Assembly (NCBI RefSeq): GCF_000768555.3
Contig: NZ_KN293989.1
Span: 59,089-123,088 of the forward strand
Source of the DNA: Roseovarius mucosus DSM 17069
GTDB lineage: Bacteria; Pseudomonadota; Alphaproteobacteria; Rhodobacterales; Rhodobacteraceae
Direction: 5' to 3'
Length of the DNA stretch: 64,000 bases
Made by a program: the position numbers and the translations under genes. Shown here piece after piece: positions 7,249 through 16,058 of the stretch. The notes beneath the pieces are model-generated. The model did no database searches and had not been told where the DNA came from. It saw only the letters and a program-made list of their open reading frames with translations. Within the stretch, counting starts at the first letter, position 1; the number at the start of each line of letters is the position of its first letter.

Positions 7249-9613
7249 TGCAGCCATGGACGATACGCTGGATCCCCGCACCATGACGCCGGACTGGTAT
7301 GCGCGCGAAACCCGGCTCGCGCATATGCTGCCCTATGTGAGCCTCGTTGACGACCAGACCGTGCGGACTCGGGTGAACGAACTCTTCCGCTGCATCCGGC
7401 TCGAGGGGATCAACAGCTACACGACCGACGATGCCTATCTCGACAAGGTGACGGCGCTTTGTGCCCGCATCGTCGCGCAGCTCGGGCCGGAATTCAGCTA
7501 TTACGTCCACAAGGTCTCTAAGGCGATCAAACCGGATCTCGACCCGATCCGTGAGGACAGCTTCGCAGGAGAGGTCGATCGGCGCTGGCGCGCGAAACTC
7601 GAGACCAGCGGGCTGCGCGACAAAACACTTACGCTCACCGTCATTCACCGCCCGCCCCCGAAAAGCCTTGTGCCTTTCCTCAGCCGCAGCGCGCCGGACC
7701 GCCTGAGAGAGGAGACTCGCAAACGTCTACAGCGCCTTGGCGAGGCCGTGAATGTCTTCCTGTCCGGCCTCGCAGAGCTCAAACCGCGCCTCCTTTCTGC
7801 CGCATCGGGGGAGTTGGTGGGGTTTCTGGGCGCACTCAACACAGGAACCGAGCTGCCGCTCTACCCGGCCAACACCTACGGCTTTTTGTCCTTCAACGTC
7901 GCCAATACCCGCGTGACGTTTCACGGCGACCATTTCGAGCTTTCCGAAGGCGTCGTGGGCCATCGCTACGGCAAGAGTTTCACCATCGGGGAGTATTCCG
8001 AAGGCACCTCCTGCACCATGTTCGACATGCTGAACTTGCCGGTCGACATGATCGTGACGCAGTCCTTCACGCCGATCAATTCGAACCTCATGGCGGGCCG
8101 CATCAAGCGGCAAAAGCGCCAGATGCAGGCCAGCCAGGACGCAGCCCTCTCGCTCTTGGAAGCCCTCGACATCGCCGCCGATGATCTCGAGGCCAAGCGC
8201 CAAAGCTTCGGTGAGCATCATATGGTCGTGACGCTCTTCTGCGAAACGCTGGATGAGCTGCAGACGCTCAGCGCGGAGATCGTGAACGCCGCCGCGACCG
8301 AAGGCGTGAAGATGATCGGTGAACGGGTCGCCGCAAAGGCCCATTACCTCAGCCAGCACCCCGGCAACCAGCCCAAGCGCGTCCGCGCCAGTGCCGTCAC
8401 CAATCGCAACTTTGCGGATTTCACGGCCTTCCACCGGACGCAACTTGGCAAACCCGCAGCACTTACCCCTTGGGGCCGGGTCATCACCTATCTGCCCACC
8501 CCGGAGCAGAGCACCTATCGGTTTTCCTATCACGAGCAAGGCTCGCCCGACAAAGAACCCACCAGCGGCCATACCCTGATCATGGGACGACCCGGGTCGG
8601 GCAAATCGGTGCTGTCCGCCTTCCTGATGACCCAAGCCCGTCGAGCAGGGGCGCGGATCTTCGTCTTCGATTACCGTCTTGGTATGGAGATGGCGGTCCG
8701 CGCCAATGACGGGCGCTACGTGTCCCTGAACGCCGGCCAGCCCACGGGTCTCAATCCGCTCTGGACCGAGACCGATGCGCGCGGCACCGCCTGGCTCTCG
8801 GACTGGCTCACAACGCTGCTCCACCGCGCCGACAAACCCCTGACCCCGGCGCAGACCAATCGCATCCAGGAAGTGGTGCGCCAGAACGCACAGGCCTCCA
8901 ATCCGGCCCTGCGGAACTGGCGGGATTTCGCATCGCTCTTCGTGTCCACCGATGATGGCGGCGATCTGCACCAGCGCCTGCTCGAGTGGTCTGAGGACGG
9001 CCGCTATGGCTGGATCTTCGGGCAGAGCCTCGAGGACACGTTCTCGCTCAAAGGCGATGTGGTGGGCTTCGATCTGACCGGCATTCTCGACAGTGAGGCC
9101 GACAAGGAACGGATGGCGGTCCTGTCCTATCTTTTCCGTCGGGTCGAGCGCGAGATCGAGGATCGCCGCCCCACCATCATCGTGATCGACGAGGCCTGGA
9201 AGGCCCTCGACAACGCGTATTTCGCCGAGCGGCTGTCGAACTGGCTGGTGACCGCGCGCAAGCAGAACACGGTCGCGGTGATGATGACGCAATACGCAAG
9301 CCAGCTCGAGCGCACCCGGACCGGCAAGACCATCGTCGAGGCCGTGCCGACGCAGATCCTGCTGCCCAATATCCGCGCCAATGCATCGGATTACGCCATG
9401 CTGAACCTAACGGAGAAGGAACTCGACGTCCTTCTCAACACCGGCAGCAACAGCCGCTTGGCGCTGATCCGCGACGATCAGGGCTCGATCGTCGTCGATG
9501 CCGATCTGAGCGCCCTTGGGCCCAATCTCACGATCCTCGGCGGCATGGAGAAAGGCGAAACGCTCGTTGGCGCCGATTACCGCGGCCGCCCAGACTTCTG
9601 GAGGCTTTCATGA
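7238..9613 (+). CDS. virB4: VirB4 T4SS ATPase
   Basis: About 791 residues. ATG 7238 is preferred over ATG 7223 because GGCGGGGAC precedes it. The N-terminal CagE/VirB4 domain is followed by a P-loop ATPase: Walker A LIMGRPGSGKSVLSAF near residue 450, Walker B TIIVIDEAWKAL near 645, and VMMTQYASQLERT after it. Length matches the family. VirB4 powers pilus biogenesis and substrate transfer at the inner membrane. The 3' end overlaps a small lipoprotein gene by 4 bp. Confidence 0.95.
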   Translation: MRPNAAMDDTLDPRTMTPDWYARETRLAHMLPYVSLVDDQTVRTRVNELFRCIRLEGINSYTTDDAYLDKVTALCARIVAQLGPEFSYYVHKVSKAIKPDLDPIREDSFAGEVDRRWRAKLETSGLRDKTLTLTVIHRPPPKSLVPFLSRSAPDRLREETRKRLQRLGEAVNVFLSGLAELKPRLLSAASGELVGFLGALNTGTELPLYPANTYGFLSFNVANTRVTFHGDHFELSEGVVGHRYGKSFTIGEYSEGTSCTMFDMLNLPVDMIVTQSFTPINSNLMAGRIKRQKRQMQASQDAALSLLEALDIAADDLEAKRQSFGEHHMVVTLFCETLDELQTLSAEIVNAAATEGVKMIGERVAAKAHYLSQHPGNQPKRVRASAVTNRNFADFTAFHRTQLGKPAALTPWGRVITYLPTPEQSTYRFSYHEQGSPDKEPTSGHTLIMGRPGSGKSVLSAFLMTQARRAGARIFVFDYRLGMEMAVRANDGRYVSLNAGQPTGLNPLWTETDARGTAWLSDWLTTLLHRADKPLTPAQTNRIQEVVRQNAQASNPALRNWRDFASLFVSTDDGGDLHQRLLEWSEDGRYGWIFGQSLEDTFSLKGDVVGFDLTGILDSEADKERMAVLSYLFRRVEREIEDRRPTIIVIDEAWKALDNAYFAERLSNWLVTARKQNTVAVMMTQYASQLERTRTGKTIVEAVPTQILLPNIRANASDYAMLNLTEKELDVLLNTGSNSRLALIRDDQGSIVVDADLSALGPNLTILGGMEKGETLVGADYRGRPDFWRLS

Positions 9614-9777
9614 TCCGTATTCTCTTGACCCTGACAGCGCTCAGCCTGCTGGCTTCCTGTGCGCAGTATCGCGAACCGCAGGCCAACTGCTTTTCCTTTC
9701 TCACCTCGATGGGCGCGACAGCCCAGGATTGCAACTTCGCGCCGGTCGGCACATCGGAGGGTGGCATTGAAGTCTAG
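9610..9777 (+). CDS. Small lipoprotein, VirB7-like
   Basis: Only 55 residues. The N-terminus (MIRILLTLTALSLLASCAQY) is a signal peptide ending in the lipobox LLASC, so the Cys would be lipidated. Two more Cys follow (QANCFSF and AQDCNFAP). Size and lipidation match VirB7-type outer-membrane lipoproteins that stabilise VirB9, although in the Ti system virB7 lies after virB6. The gene overlaps virB4 by 4 bp and the following gene by 11 bp, so it is tightly coupled. VirB7 function is inferred from size, lipobox and locus. Confidence 0.7.
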   Translation: MIRILLTLTALSLLASCAQYREPQANCFSFLTSMGATAQDCNFAPVGTSEGGIEV

Positions 9778-10921
9778 GCTTTCCCAACTCCTCGCATTTT
9801 GCCTACTGCCGGGTCTCGTCGCCGCACAGGGCGTGCCCATTAATGACAGCGGGCTGACCGCGCGCGACATCGTCGAGACTGGCGACCGCGAGGCAGACCT
9901 GGCCCTGCAAGCGGACAAGCTTGCCGTTCATGAACTCATCTCCGAGATCGAGCAAGAGCAGCTCGAAACCCTGCAACGCATCCTCGATGCGCAGACAAGC
10001 TTCGGCGGTCAGGGCTTGCCGGCCATGGTCTCGGGTCTGGAAAGCGGCAGCGACCATACAGCCCGATCCGTCGAAGCGGTCTATGGCTCGGGTGAGATCG
10101 ATCCCAACCCCGGTGGTGTGCAGATGTTCGGGGATGCGGCAGAAAACATCGAGCAGCTCATCATCCGCGTGGCCCAGGAGACCAGCGGCTTTGCGGGTGT
10201 CGGCCGCGCAGGGCTCTCCCCCGTCCAATGGCGCGCGCTGCTTCAAGCCCTGATCTGGCAGGAAAGCCGGTTTACGATTGGGGCACGGTCTCCCGTCGGC
10301 GCCTATGGTCTCACTCAGATCATGCCGGGCACCGCCAGCGATCTGGGCATCAACCCTGAATACTATGACAGCCCCTACCTGCAGGTGCATGGCGGCGCGC
10401 GCTATCTGGCCGCCCAGTTGGGCACCTTTGACGGCAATATCATCAACGCGCTCGCCGCCTACAACGCCGGACCCGGCCGGGTTTTCGAGTATGGCGGCGT
10501 GCCACCCTTCCGCGAGACCCAGCACTACGTTTCGGTCATCCCTGAACGCTACAATCTCTATCTGAGCCGTATCGGCGGAATCGATGCGCTTGGCACGATC
10601 GATCCGGCGCTTCTCGCCAATGCCAACCTCTCGCTCACGGGTCATAGGGCGGCCTTTTATGGCAGCAACTCACCAGCCGCGATCCGCCAAGCCGCCCTGC
10701 GCATCCGCGATATCGTCGAACGGATTTCCGAAACCGTGGATGTACAGGAGAGCGTCGCGCTCAACACCTATGCCCGCGCCGAGCTCGTGCGCCTCGTCGC
10801 CGCCCGCATCCGGCTTCAGGCCGCCCGCACCCAGTTGCTCTCCGCCGAAGAGCTGGCCCAGGCCAGCGCCCGCATGGCCGAAGGCGCGTTCATGGATTTT
10901 ACGATCAGGGAGATTGAATGA
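9767..10921 (+). CDS. Second lytic transglycosylase with VirB5-like flanks
   Basis: 384 residues from TTG 9767, chosen for the GGAGGGT ribosome site and because it opens onto a signal peptide (LSQLLAFCLLPGLVAAQ). Residues about 30-90 are coiled-coil-like (ADLALQADKLAVHELISEIE). An SLT domain follows with WQESRFTIGARSPVGAYGL (catalytic Glu near 166), QIMPGTASDLGI and LAAYNAGPGRV. The tail (SVALNTYARAEL ... EGAFMDFTIRE) matches the end of the next gene's VirB5-like product (SVDLNTRVTAEL ... EQRFMDFTLPD). It thus looks like a transglycosylase domain inside a VirB5/TrbJ-like scaffold. It would act in the periplasm on peptidoglycan or at the pilus tip. Confidence 0.8.
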   Translation: MKSRLSQLLAFCLLPGLVAAQGVPINDSGLTARDIVETGDREADLALQADKLAVHELISEIEQEQLETLQRILDAQTSFGGQGLPAMVSGLESGSDHTARSVEAVYGSGEIDPNPGGVQMFGDAAENIEQLIIRVAQETSGFAGVGRAGLSPVQWRALLQALIWQESRFTIGARSPVGAYGLTQIMPGTASDLGINPEYYDSPYLQVHGGARYLAAQLGTFDGNIINALAAYNAGPGRVFEYGGVPPFRETQHYVSVIPERYNLYLSRIGGIDALGTIDPALLANANLSLTGHRAAFYGSNSPAAIRQAALRIRDIVERISETVDVQESVALNTYARAELVRLVAARIRLQAARTQLLSAEELAQASARMAEGAFMDFTIREIE

Positions 10922-11730
10922 TGGGACATCTGCTCTTGAGAACAGCTTTGGCCACGACACTTAGCGTTGGCTTGCAGTTCAGCGCCCTACCCCCAGCCGC
11001 AGCACAGGCCGTGCCCGTCGTCGATACCCAGAACATCGCGCAAAACATCCAGCAGCTCCAGCAGATGATCGAGGACGAGATCCTGCAAAACGAGCAGCTG
11101 ACGCAGCTTCGCGAACAGCTTGTTACACTCACGGACCAACTGGCGGAGTTGCAGCGCACCTATGAGGCGATCACTCGCATCGCCGACCTGCCAGAGATCA
11201 TCCGCACGGAAATGGAAGACGAGTTGAACGGCCTTCTAGATCAGGAATTCGGCGACATCCTCGCCACTATTGAAGCAATAAAAACCGGGGACTTCTCCGG
11301 CCTGTCCGGCTCAGGTGCCAGCGAGATCGAAACCCAGATGGACCGGGTGCTAGCCGACCTCGGCTTTGACGAGGACACCCTCTCGGAAATGGCAACCAGC
11401 GGCAATCCCGGGGCCAACCGCGTCGCGACGCAAGCAACAACCGGCGCGCTCGTTTCAGCCGCTGCCCAGAACAGCTATGAAGATGCCGGCCAATCGCTCG
11501 AGCGGGTAGACCGCCTTGTCGGGCTCATCGACGACATGGAAGAGCTCAAGCAAAGCGTCGATCTCAACACGCGCGTGACAGCTGAATTGGCCATCGCCCT
11601 CGTGGCAATGTGGCAGCTGGAAGCGATTCAAACGGTGGGCGATGGCACGGGCGGCGTGATCGATGCCGCCACCATCGCTGAAGAGCAGCGCTTCATGGAT
11701 TTCACCTTGCCGGACCTGCGGGCCGAGTGA
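10918..11730 (+). CDS. virB5: VirB5/TrbJ-like minor pilus component
   Basis: 270 residues with signal peptide (cleavage after PAAAQA). The mature start AVPVVDTQNIAQNIQQLQQMI is the classic VirB5/TrbJ opening, followed by long coiled coils rich in Gln and Leu (EQLTQLREQLVTLTDQLAEL). The C-terminus EEQRFMDFTLPDLRAE is also typical. VirB5 sits at the pilus tip and aids recipient contact. The gene overlaps the preceding transglycosylase by 4 bp. Confidence 0.85.
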   Translation: MMGHLLLRTALATTLSVGLQFSALPPAAAQAVPVVDTQNIAQNIQQLQQMIEDEILQNEQLTQLREQLVTLTDQLAELQRTYEAITRIADLPEIIRTEMEDELNGLLDQEFGDILATIEAIKTGDFSGLSGSGASEIETQMDRVLADLGFDEDTLSEMATSGNPGANRVATQATTGALVSAAAQNSYEDAGQSLERVDRLVGLIDDMEELKQSVDLNTRVTAELAIALVAMWQLEAIQTVGDGTGGVIDAATIAEEQRFMDFTLPDLRAE

Positions 11731-11747
11731 TCGCGGGGGCATGACAG

Positions 11748-12401
11748 GTGGCGACTGAACAAGAAATCATCGAGGAAGAACTGGTCTACGGTGCCCTGCG
11801 CCGCGAACGGCTCTGGCAACGCCTTGGCCTGATGGGCCTTGTCTTCGGTATCATCGGCTGTCTGAGTGCCGCGGCTGTCTCGATCCTCGATGTCGACCCG
11901 CCCCCCGTCGTTGTCCCCTATGATCCCGCCACCGGCTTTGCACTCCCCGAAGCCTCGGTGGGCGCCTCCTCGGTGACCGCCAACCAGGCGATCATCGAGG
12001 CGGAGGTGTTCCGCTATGTGACCGACCGGGAGGTCTATAACCAGCTGGACAACGATCTGCGCATCCGCAGCGTCCTGCGCCGCTCGGACGGAGCTGCCGA
12101 GAGCGGGCTGCGCCAGATCTGGAACAGCGCCAACGAGAATTACCCGCCGACGGTCTATGGCCCCAATGCTCGGCTCGACGTGGAAATCCTCAGCATCAAC
12201 CGGATCGGCACCAACCGCGCGACGGTCCGCCTGCGCAAGCGCCTGACGTCCATTAACGGCACCCAGACCGGCCTCTTCACTGCGACGCTTCTCTTCGAGT
12301 TCCGCCCGGAGACCCGCCGCTCCATCGATGAGGTCTGGACCAATCCATTCGGCTTCACCGTCCTCGAATATTCCATCCGCTCCGACAGATTGGAGAACTG
12401 A
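11748..12401 (+). CDS. virB8: VirB8 inner-membrane assembly factor
   Basis: 217 residues from GTG 11748. A short cytoplasmic tail is followed by one membrane helix (LGLMGLVFGIIGCLSAAAVSI) and the periplasmic NTF2-like VirB8 domain, including VVPYDPATGFALPE and a C-terminal RRSIDEVWTNPFGFTVLEY motif seen in VirB8 proteins. It nucleates the core complex with VirB9 and VirB10, which follow directly. Confidence 0.92.
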   Translation: MATEQEIIEEELVYGALRRERLWQRLGLMGLVFGIIGCLSAAAVSILDVDPPPVVVPYDPATGFALPEASVGASSVTANQAIIEAEVFRYVTDREVYNQLDNDLRIRSVLRRSDGAAESGLRQIWNSANENYPPTVYGPNARLDVEILSINRIGTNRATVRLRKRLTSINGTQTGLFTATLLFEFRPETRRSIDEVWTNPFGFTVLEYSIRSDRLEN

Positions 12402-12403
12402 CG

Positions 12404-13099
12404 TTGTTGTTTATAAGATCGCTTATTTTTGTCATTGCCCTGTTGCCCGGCCTCGCCTCTGCCGAAGCCATCCCGCGTGGCGGTCCCAACGACAGCCGAG
12501 TGCGCTTGGCTACCTACCAGGAGGGTCAGGTCTACCGTCTCAACGTGTCGCTCACCCATGTCACCACAGTCGAATTCGGGGAGGGCGAAAGCATCCGTTC
12601 GATCATCGCGGGCGACACGGAAGGCTTCGAGATCGATGGCGTGCCCGGAGGCCAGGCCTTTGCAATCAAGCCCGTCGCGCGCGGCGTCCATACCAATGTG
12701 ACCGTCTACACGAACAGGCGCAGCTACTATTTCAACGTCGAAGAGGTCCGAAGCCCGACCTTCTACGTCGTGCAGTTCCGCTATCCAGACGACGCTGCGC
12801 GCCCGACCCGGGCCATCGCGGCCCAAGCGCCGAACTACAATTACGGTGCCAGCGCGCGGACCGAGTTCACGCCAACCCGCATCTGGGATGACGGGACGTT
12901 CACGTATTTCGCCTTTCCAAGAAACGCGCCTGTGCCCGCGGTCTTCCGCTACGCGGGCGGCCGCGAGCGCACGGTCAACACGCAAACTCCTGAAGACGGC
13001 GTGATCCGCGTCAGCGGCGTGAACCGCCAATGGGTCCTGCGACTTGGCGGAGAGGTGGTCTGCATCGAGGCGATCCCGCCCGCGGAGGCCACCTCATGA
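12404..13099 (+). CDS. virB9: VirB9 core-complex protein
   Basis: 231 residues from a TTG start 2 bp after virB8 stops. Signal peptide FVIALLPGLASAE, then the VirB9/CagX beta-domain (RVRLATYQEGQVYRLNVSLT) and the C-terminal domain with IWDDGTFTYFAFPRNAPVPAV, a strongly conserved VirB9 segment. It forms the outer-membrane ring with VirB7 and VirB10. The stop overlaps the virB10 start (ATGA). Confidence 0.93.
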   Translation: MLFIRSLIFVIALLPGLASAEAIPRGGPNDSRVRLATYQEGQVYRLNVSLTHVTTVEFGEGESIRSIIAGDTEGFEIDGVPGGQAFAIKPVARGVHTNVTVYTNRRSYYFNVEEVRSPTFYVVQFRYPDDAARPTRAIAAQAPNYNYGASARTEFTPTRIWDDGTFTYFAFPRNAPVPAVFRYAGGRERTVNTQTPEDGVIRVSGVNRQWVLRLGGEVVCIEAIPPAEATS

Positions 13100-14475
13100 G
13101 CGATACCGGGAACACCGAGCTGGAAAAACGCCTCGCCGCCCTTGAGAAAGGCAGTGCCCGCGCGCCCATAGCGGCGCAGCGCCGGTCGCCCCTTCTCGCA
13201 CTGATCGTGGTGCTCGTGATCGGCGCGGGTGGTGCCCTGCTTTTTCTCCTCTCACAGCCCGACGAAGAGGAATCCTTGCCGACGGCCACCCCAGACGTCT
13301 TCCAAAACGAGGGGGACGGCTTTGGCGCTATCGAGACCTTGCCCCCGCCCGAGCCCGAGGTTGTGTTTGTCGGACCGGATCCAGTCGAGCCCAACGCGGA
13401 GCTTCTGGCGCAGATCACCGCGCTGCAGGCTCAGATCGAGGAATTACGCAACGCCCCCGAACCGGTCGTCGAGGAAGACACCGCCGCCGCAGAGGCGATC
13501 GACGCGCTGACCGCTCAGATCGCGGCACTACAAGCCGCCTCGGAAGCCGCACAGCAACGATTCCAGGACGAACTGACGGCGCGGGATCGCAGCCTTGAGC
13601 AATTACGCATGGATCTGGAACTGGCCCAACTCGAGGCCAGCCGACCCCAGCCCGCCCCAACGGGCCCCACGGAGGATGAGCTGCGCGCACGCGAACAAGA
13701 GCGACTGCGCCGCGAGGAAGAAGCCCGGCGCATGGCCGAGCTGGAGCGCCGCGCCGCGGAGGAACGCGCCTTCCAGGAGCGGCGTATCTCCTCGCCCACC
13801 ATCGCGTTTGGCGGCACGTCCGGAGCGAATGAAACGGCTCTGACCGAACGCACCTTCGGCGAGGTGACGGATTTCGTGCTGAACGGTGCATTGCCCTCCA
13901 CCGTGACGCAGACCGAGGTGATCGCCAATCCCTCCAACACGATTCTACAGGGCACCATGATCCAGGCCGTCATGGAGACCGCCCTCGACAGCTCGCTTCC
14001 CGGCCAGACCCGTGCCGTGGTGTCCGAAGATGTTTACAGCGTCGATGGCGCAAGGCTTTTGATCCCCCGCGGATCCCGTCTCATCGGGCGCTACCGCGCT
14101 GGCGTCGATATCGCACAGCGCCGCGTCACGATCGCGTGGGACCGGATCATCCTGCCCGACAACCAGACCGTCCAGATCAGCTCCTTCGGGGGCGATGAAC
14201 TGGGCCGTTCTGGCGTCACCGGCCTCATAGACACGCGCTTCGTCGAGCGTTTCGGGTCGGCCGCCCTGATCTCGCTGATCTCCGCAGCACCCAGTGCCGC
14301 CGCCTCCGAGGTCCAGGATGAGACTGCCGCCGACGCTCTCGAAGACGTTGGCGATGATCTGGCAGATGCCACGGACAGCGTCATAGGCGATTACCTCTCC
14401 ATCGGCCCCGTCATCTATGTCGACCAGGGCGCCCGCGTCACGGTCATGGTCGACCGCGATCTGGAGATATTCTGA
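13096..14475 (+). CDS. virB10: VirB10 core-complex protein
   Basis: 459 residues from ATG 13096, overlapping virB9 by 4 bp. One membrane helix (LLALIVVLVIGAGGALLFLL), a Pro-rich and then Glu/Ala/Arg-rich coiled-coil periplasmic linker, and a C-terminal TrbI/VirB10 beta-barrel with LILQGTMIQAVMETALDS-like, SVDGARLLIPRGSRLIGRY and RVTIAWDRIILPD, all typical of the family. VirB10 spans both membranes and senses ATP use by the VirB4/B11/D4 motors. Confidence 0.94.
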   Translation: MSDTGNTELEKRLAALEKGSARAPIAAQRRSPLLALIVVLVIGAGGALLFLLSQPDEEESLPTATPDVFQNEGDGFGAIETLPPPEPEVVFVGPDPVEPNAELLAQITALQAQIEELRNAPEPVVEEDTAAAEAIDALTAQIAALQAASEAAQQRFQDELTARDRSLEQLRMDLELAQLEASRPQPAPTGPTEDELRAREQERLRREEEARRMAELERRAAEERAFQERRISSPTIAFGGTSGANETALTERTFGEVTDFVLNGALPSTVTQTEVIANPSNTILQGTMIQAVMETALDSSLPGQTRAVVSEDVYSVDGARLLIPRGSRLIGRYRAGVDIAQRRVTIAWDRIILPDNQTVQISSFGGDELGRSGVTGLIDTRFVERFGSAALISLISAAPSAAASEVQDETAADALEDVGDDLADATDSVIGDYLSIGPVIYVDQGARVTVMVDRDLEIF

Positions 14476-14479
14476 GCCC

Positions 14480-15466
14480 ATGTCGCTGAGCTATCTCGAA
14501 ACCTCACTTGACCGGATCGAAGCCGCCGCCCGCGACGATGTCATCGAGATCTGCATCAACCCCGACGGGACCTGCTGGGGCGAATTCCAGGGCGATCACT
14601 TCATGCGCGCGCTGGACCAGAGGCTGACCGGCGTTCAGGTCAGGGACCTCGGCAACCAGATCGCCTCATCGGCCAATACCACGATGAGCAAGGACCGCCC
14701 CATCGTCTCGGTTTCGATCACCTACAAGGGTCGCCCGATCCGCGCACAGGTCATCACCCCGCCCGCCGTGCTCTCGGCCATGTCGATCAGCTTGCGGTTC
14801 TTCTCGAGCCTGCCACTCGAGGGCATTGCGCTCGATTTCCTCTACGGAAAAGAGCGCAAGCTCGAAGACCTGCGCGTGGAAAAGAAGCGTGCCTTGCGCG
14901 CCGTGGTGGCCGCGGGCTTGATCGATGATGCGCTTGCCTTCTGCGTCGAGAACAAACTCAACATGATCGTCTCGGGTGGCACCTCCACCGGCAAGACCGT
15001 GGCCGCGCGCAAGATCCTCTCTCACGTACCATCTGAAGAACGCATCGTCACCATCGAAGAAGCCGCCGAGCTTCTGCCGACCCAGCCAAATGCCGTGACC
15101 CTCATCGCCAATCGCGACGCAGAATTCCAAACCGCCGATGTGCTTCTCACCGCCACGCTGCGCATGCGCCCCGACCGGATCATCCTGGGCGAGGTGCGCG
15201 GCAAGGAGGCCATGACCTTTCTGGAAGCCATCAACACCGGTCATGGCGGCTCGATGACCACGCTCCATGCCGAAACCCCGCAATTGGCGGTGCAGCGCCT
15301 CGCGATCGCAGCACTCAAGACCGAAATCCCGATGACCTATACTGACATGATCCAGTACATCGAAAATTCCATCGATGTGATCATCCAGGCCGGTCGCCAT
15401 GACGGCAAACGCGGCATCACGGAATTCTACCTCCCCGGCGCAACCGAGATTGGAACTTCCCCATGA
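14480..15466 (+). CDS. virB11: VirB11 hexameric traffic ATPase
   Basis: 328 residues from ATG 14480. Contains the secretion-ATPase domain with Walker A VSGGTSTGKTV near residue 165, the Asp box RIVTIEEAAEL, Walker B MRPDRIILGEVRGKEA and the His box NTGHGGSMTTLHAETP. VirB11 switches the apparatus between pilus assembly and DNA transfer. The following gene starts 4 bp before its stop. Confidence 0.95.
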   Translation: MSLSYLETSLDRIEAAARDDVIEICINPDGTCWGEFQGDHFMRALDQRLTGVQVRDLGNQIASSANTTMSKDRPIVSVSITYKGRPIRAQVITPPAVLSAMSISLRFFSSLPLEGIALDFLYGKERKLEDLRVEKKRALRAVVAAGLIDDALAFCVENKLNMIVSGGTSTGKTVAARKILSHVPSEERIVTIEEAAELLPTQPNAVTLIANRDAEFQTADVLLTATLRMRPDRIILGEVRGKEAMTFLEAINTGHGGSMTTLHAETPQLAVQRLAIAALKTEIPMTYTDMIQYIENSIDVIIQAGRHDGKRGITEFYLPGATEIGTSP

Positions 15467-15651
15467 AGACCTTTGAATATGATATCTTGTCCTTTCCGGT
15501 GAAGAAGCAAAAGGACTACGACGAGATGCGACGTGTCTTGAATCAGCGCGGCGCGGAAGGATGGGAGGTCATCACCGCCGAAGCCGGCGATTACGGCTAC
15601 ACCACTTTCTTGAAGCGTGAGACTGGTACAATGAAGGCGGCATCGGAATGA
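15463..15651 (+). CDS. DUF4177-like small protein
   Basis: 62 residues: MKTFEYDILSFPV, then RRVLNQRGAEGWEVITAEA and YTTFLKRE. The pattern Y-x-(many)-LN-x-x-G-x-EGWE-(many)-LKR is that of DUF4177, small single-domain proteins of unknown role. It is translationally coupled on both sides (4-bp overlaps with virB11 and with the next gene), so it is a regular member of the virB operon. Confidence 0.65.
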   Translation: MKTFEYDILSFPVKKQKDYDEMRRVLNQRGAEGWEVITAEAGDYGYTTFLKRETGTMKAASE

Positions 15652-16052
15652 CACAGATTATTGCAGTCGCTGGCCTGCTCTTGATCTTTGGCACAACTGC
15701 TGGCGTAGCAGAGCGGAACCTGATCCCGACGCTCGACAACCACCCAAATGTTTGTCCAGACCAACCACCCGAGCCGGAATGGATGCAGAACATCAATGTG
15801 CGCGAATCCTATAAGCGCCTTTTGATCCAACAGATATATCGGGCTCAAAGCATGGAGCGCGTCGTAGACTCGCAAAACTGCAACTGTCCCACACGGTATC
15901 CAACTTGGGAGAACGCCGTACGCTTCTACACCGAGCGCTATGCTTCATCTGAATACTGGGACGTTGTCGAAGCGACGTCCGAATACCGACGGCAGGCAAA
16001 TGAACTGCGCCGCGCCGCCATGCCAATCTGCGAAGCAGCTGGCAACTGGTAG
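15648..16052 (+). CDS. Secreted hypothetical T4SS-operon protein
   Basis: 134 residues with a signal peptide (IIAVAGLLLIFGTTAGVAE). The mature protein has four Cys (NVCPDQPPEPEW, QNCNCPTRYP and PICEAAG), implying disulfides in the periplasm, and a charged helical C-terminal half. The position between virB11 and virB6, and the reuse of the upstream ATGA junction, mark it as part of the transfer machinery; it might play a periplasmic entry-exclusion or assembly role like TrbK/EexN, but no diagnostic motif is visible. Confidence 0.6.
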   Translation: MTQIIAVAGLLLIFGTTAGVAERNLIPTLDNHPNVCPDQPPEPEWMQNINVRESYKRLLIQQIYRAQSMERVVDSQNCNCPTRYPTWENAVRFYTERYASSEYWDVVEATSEYRRQANELRRAAMPICEAAGNW

Positions 16053-16058
16053 CAATCC

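Noticed and set aside
7727..9292. Open frame of over 500 codons antisense to virB4
   Set aside because: Mirror of the strong codon bias in virB4; composition (His, Arg, Gly) and lack of motifs show it is not a gene.
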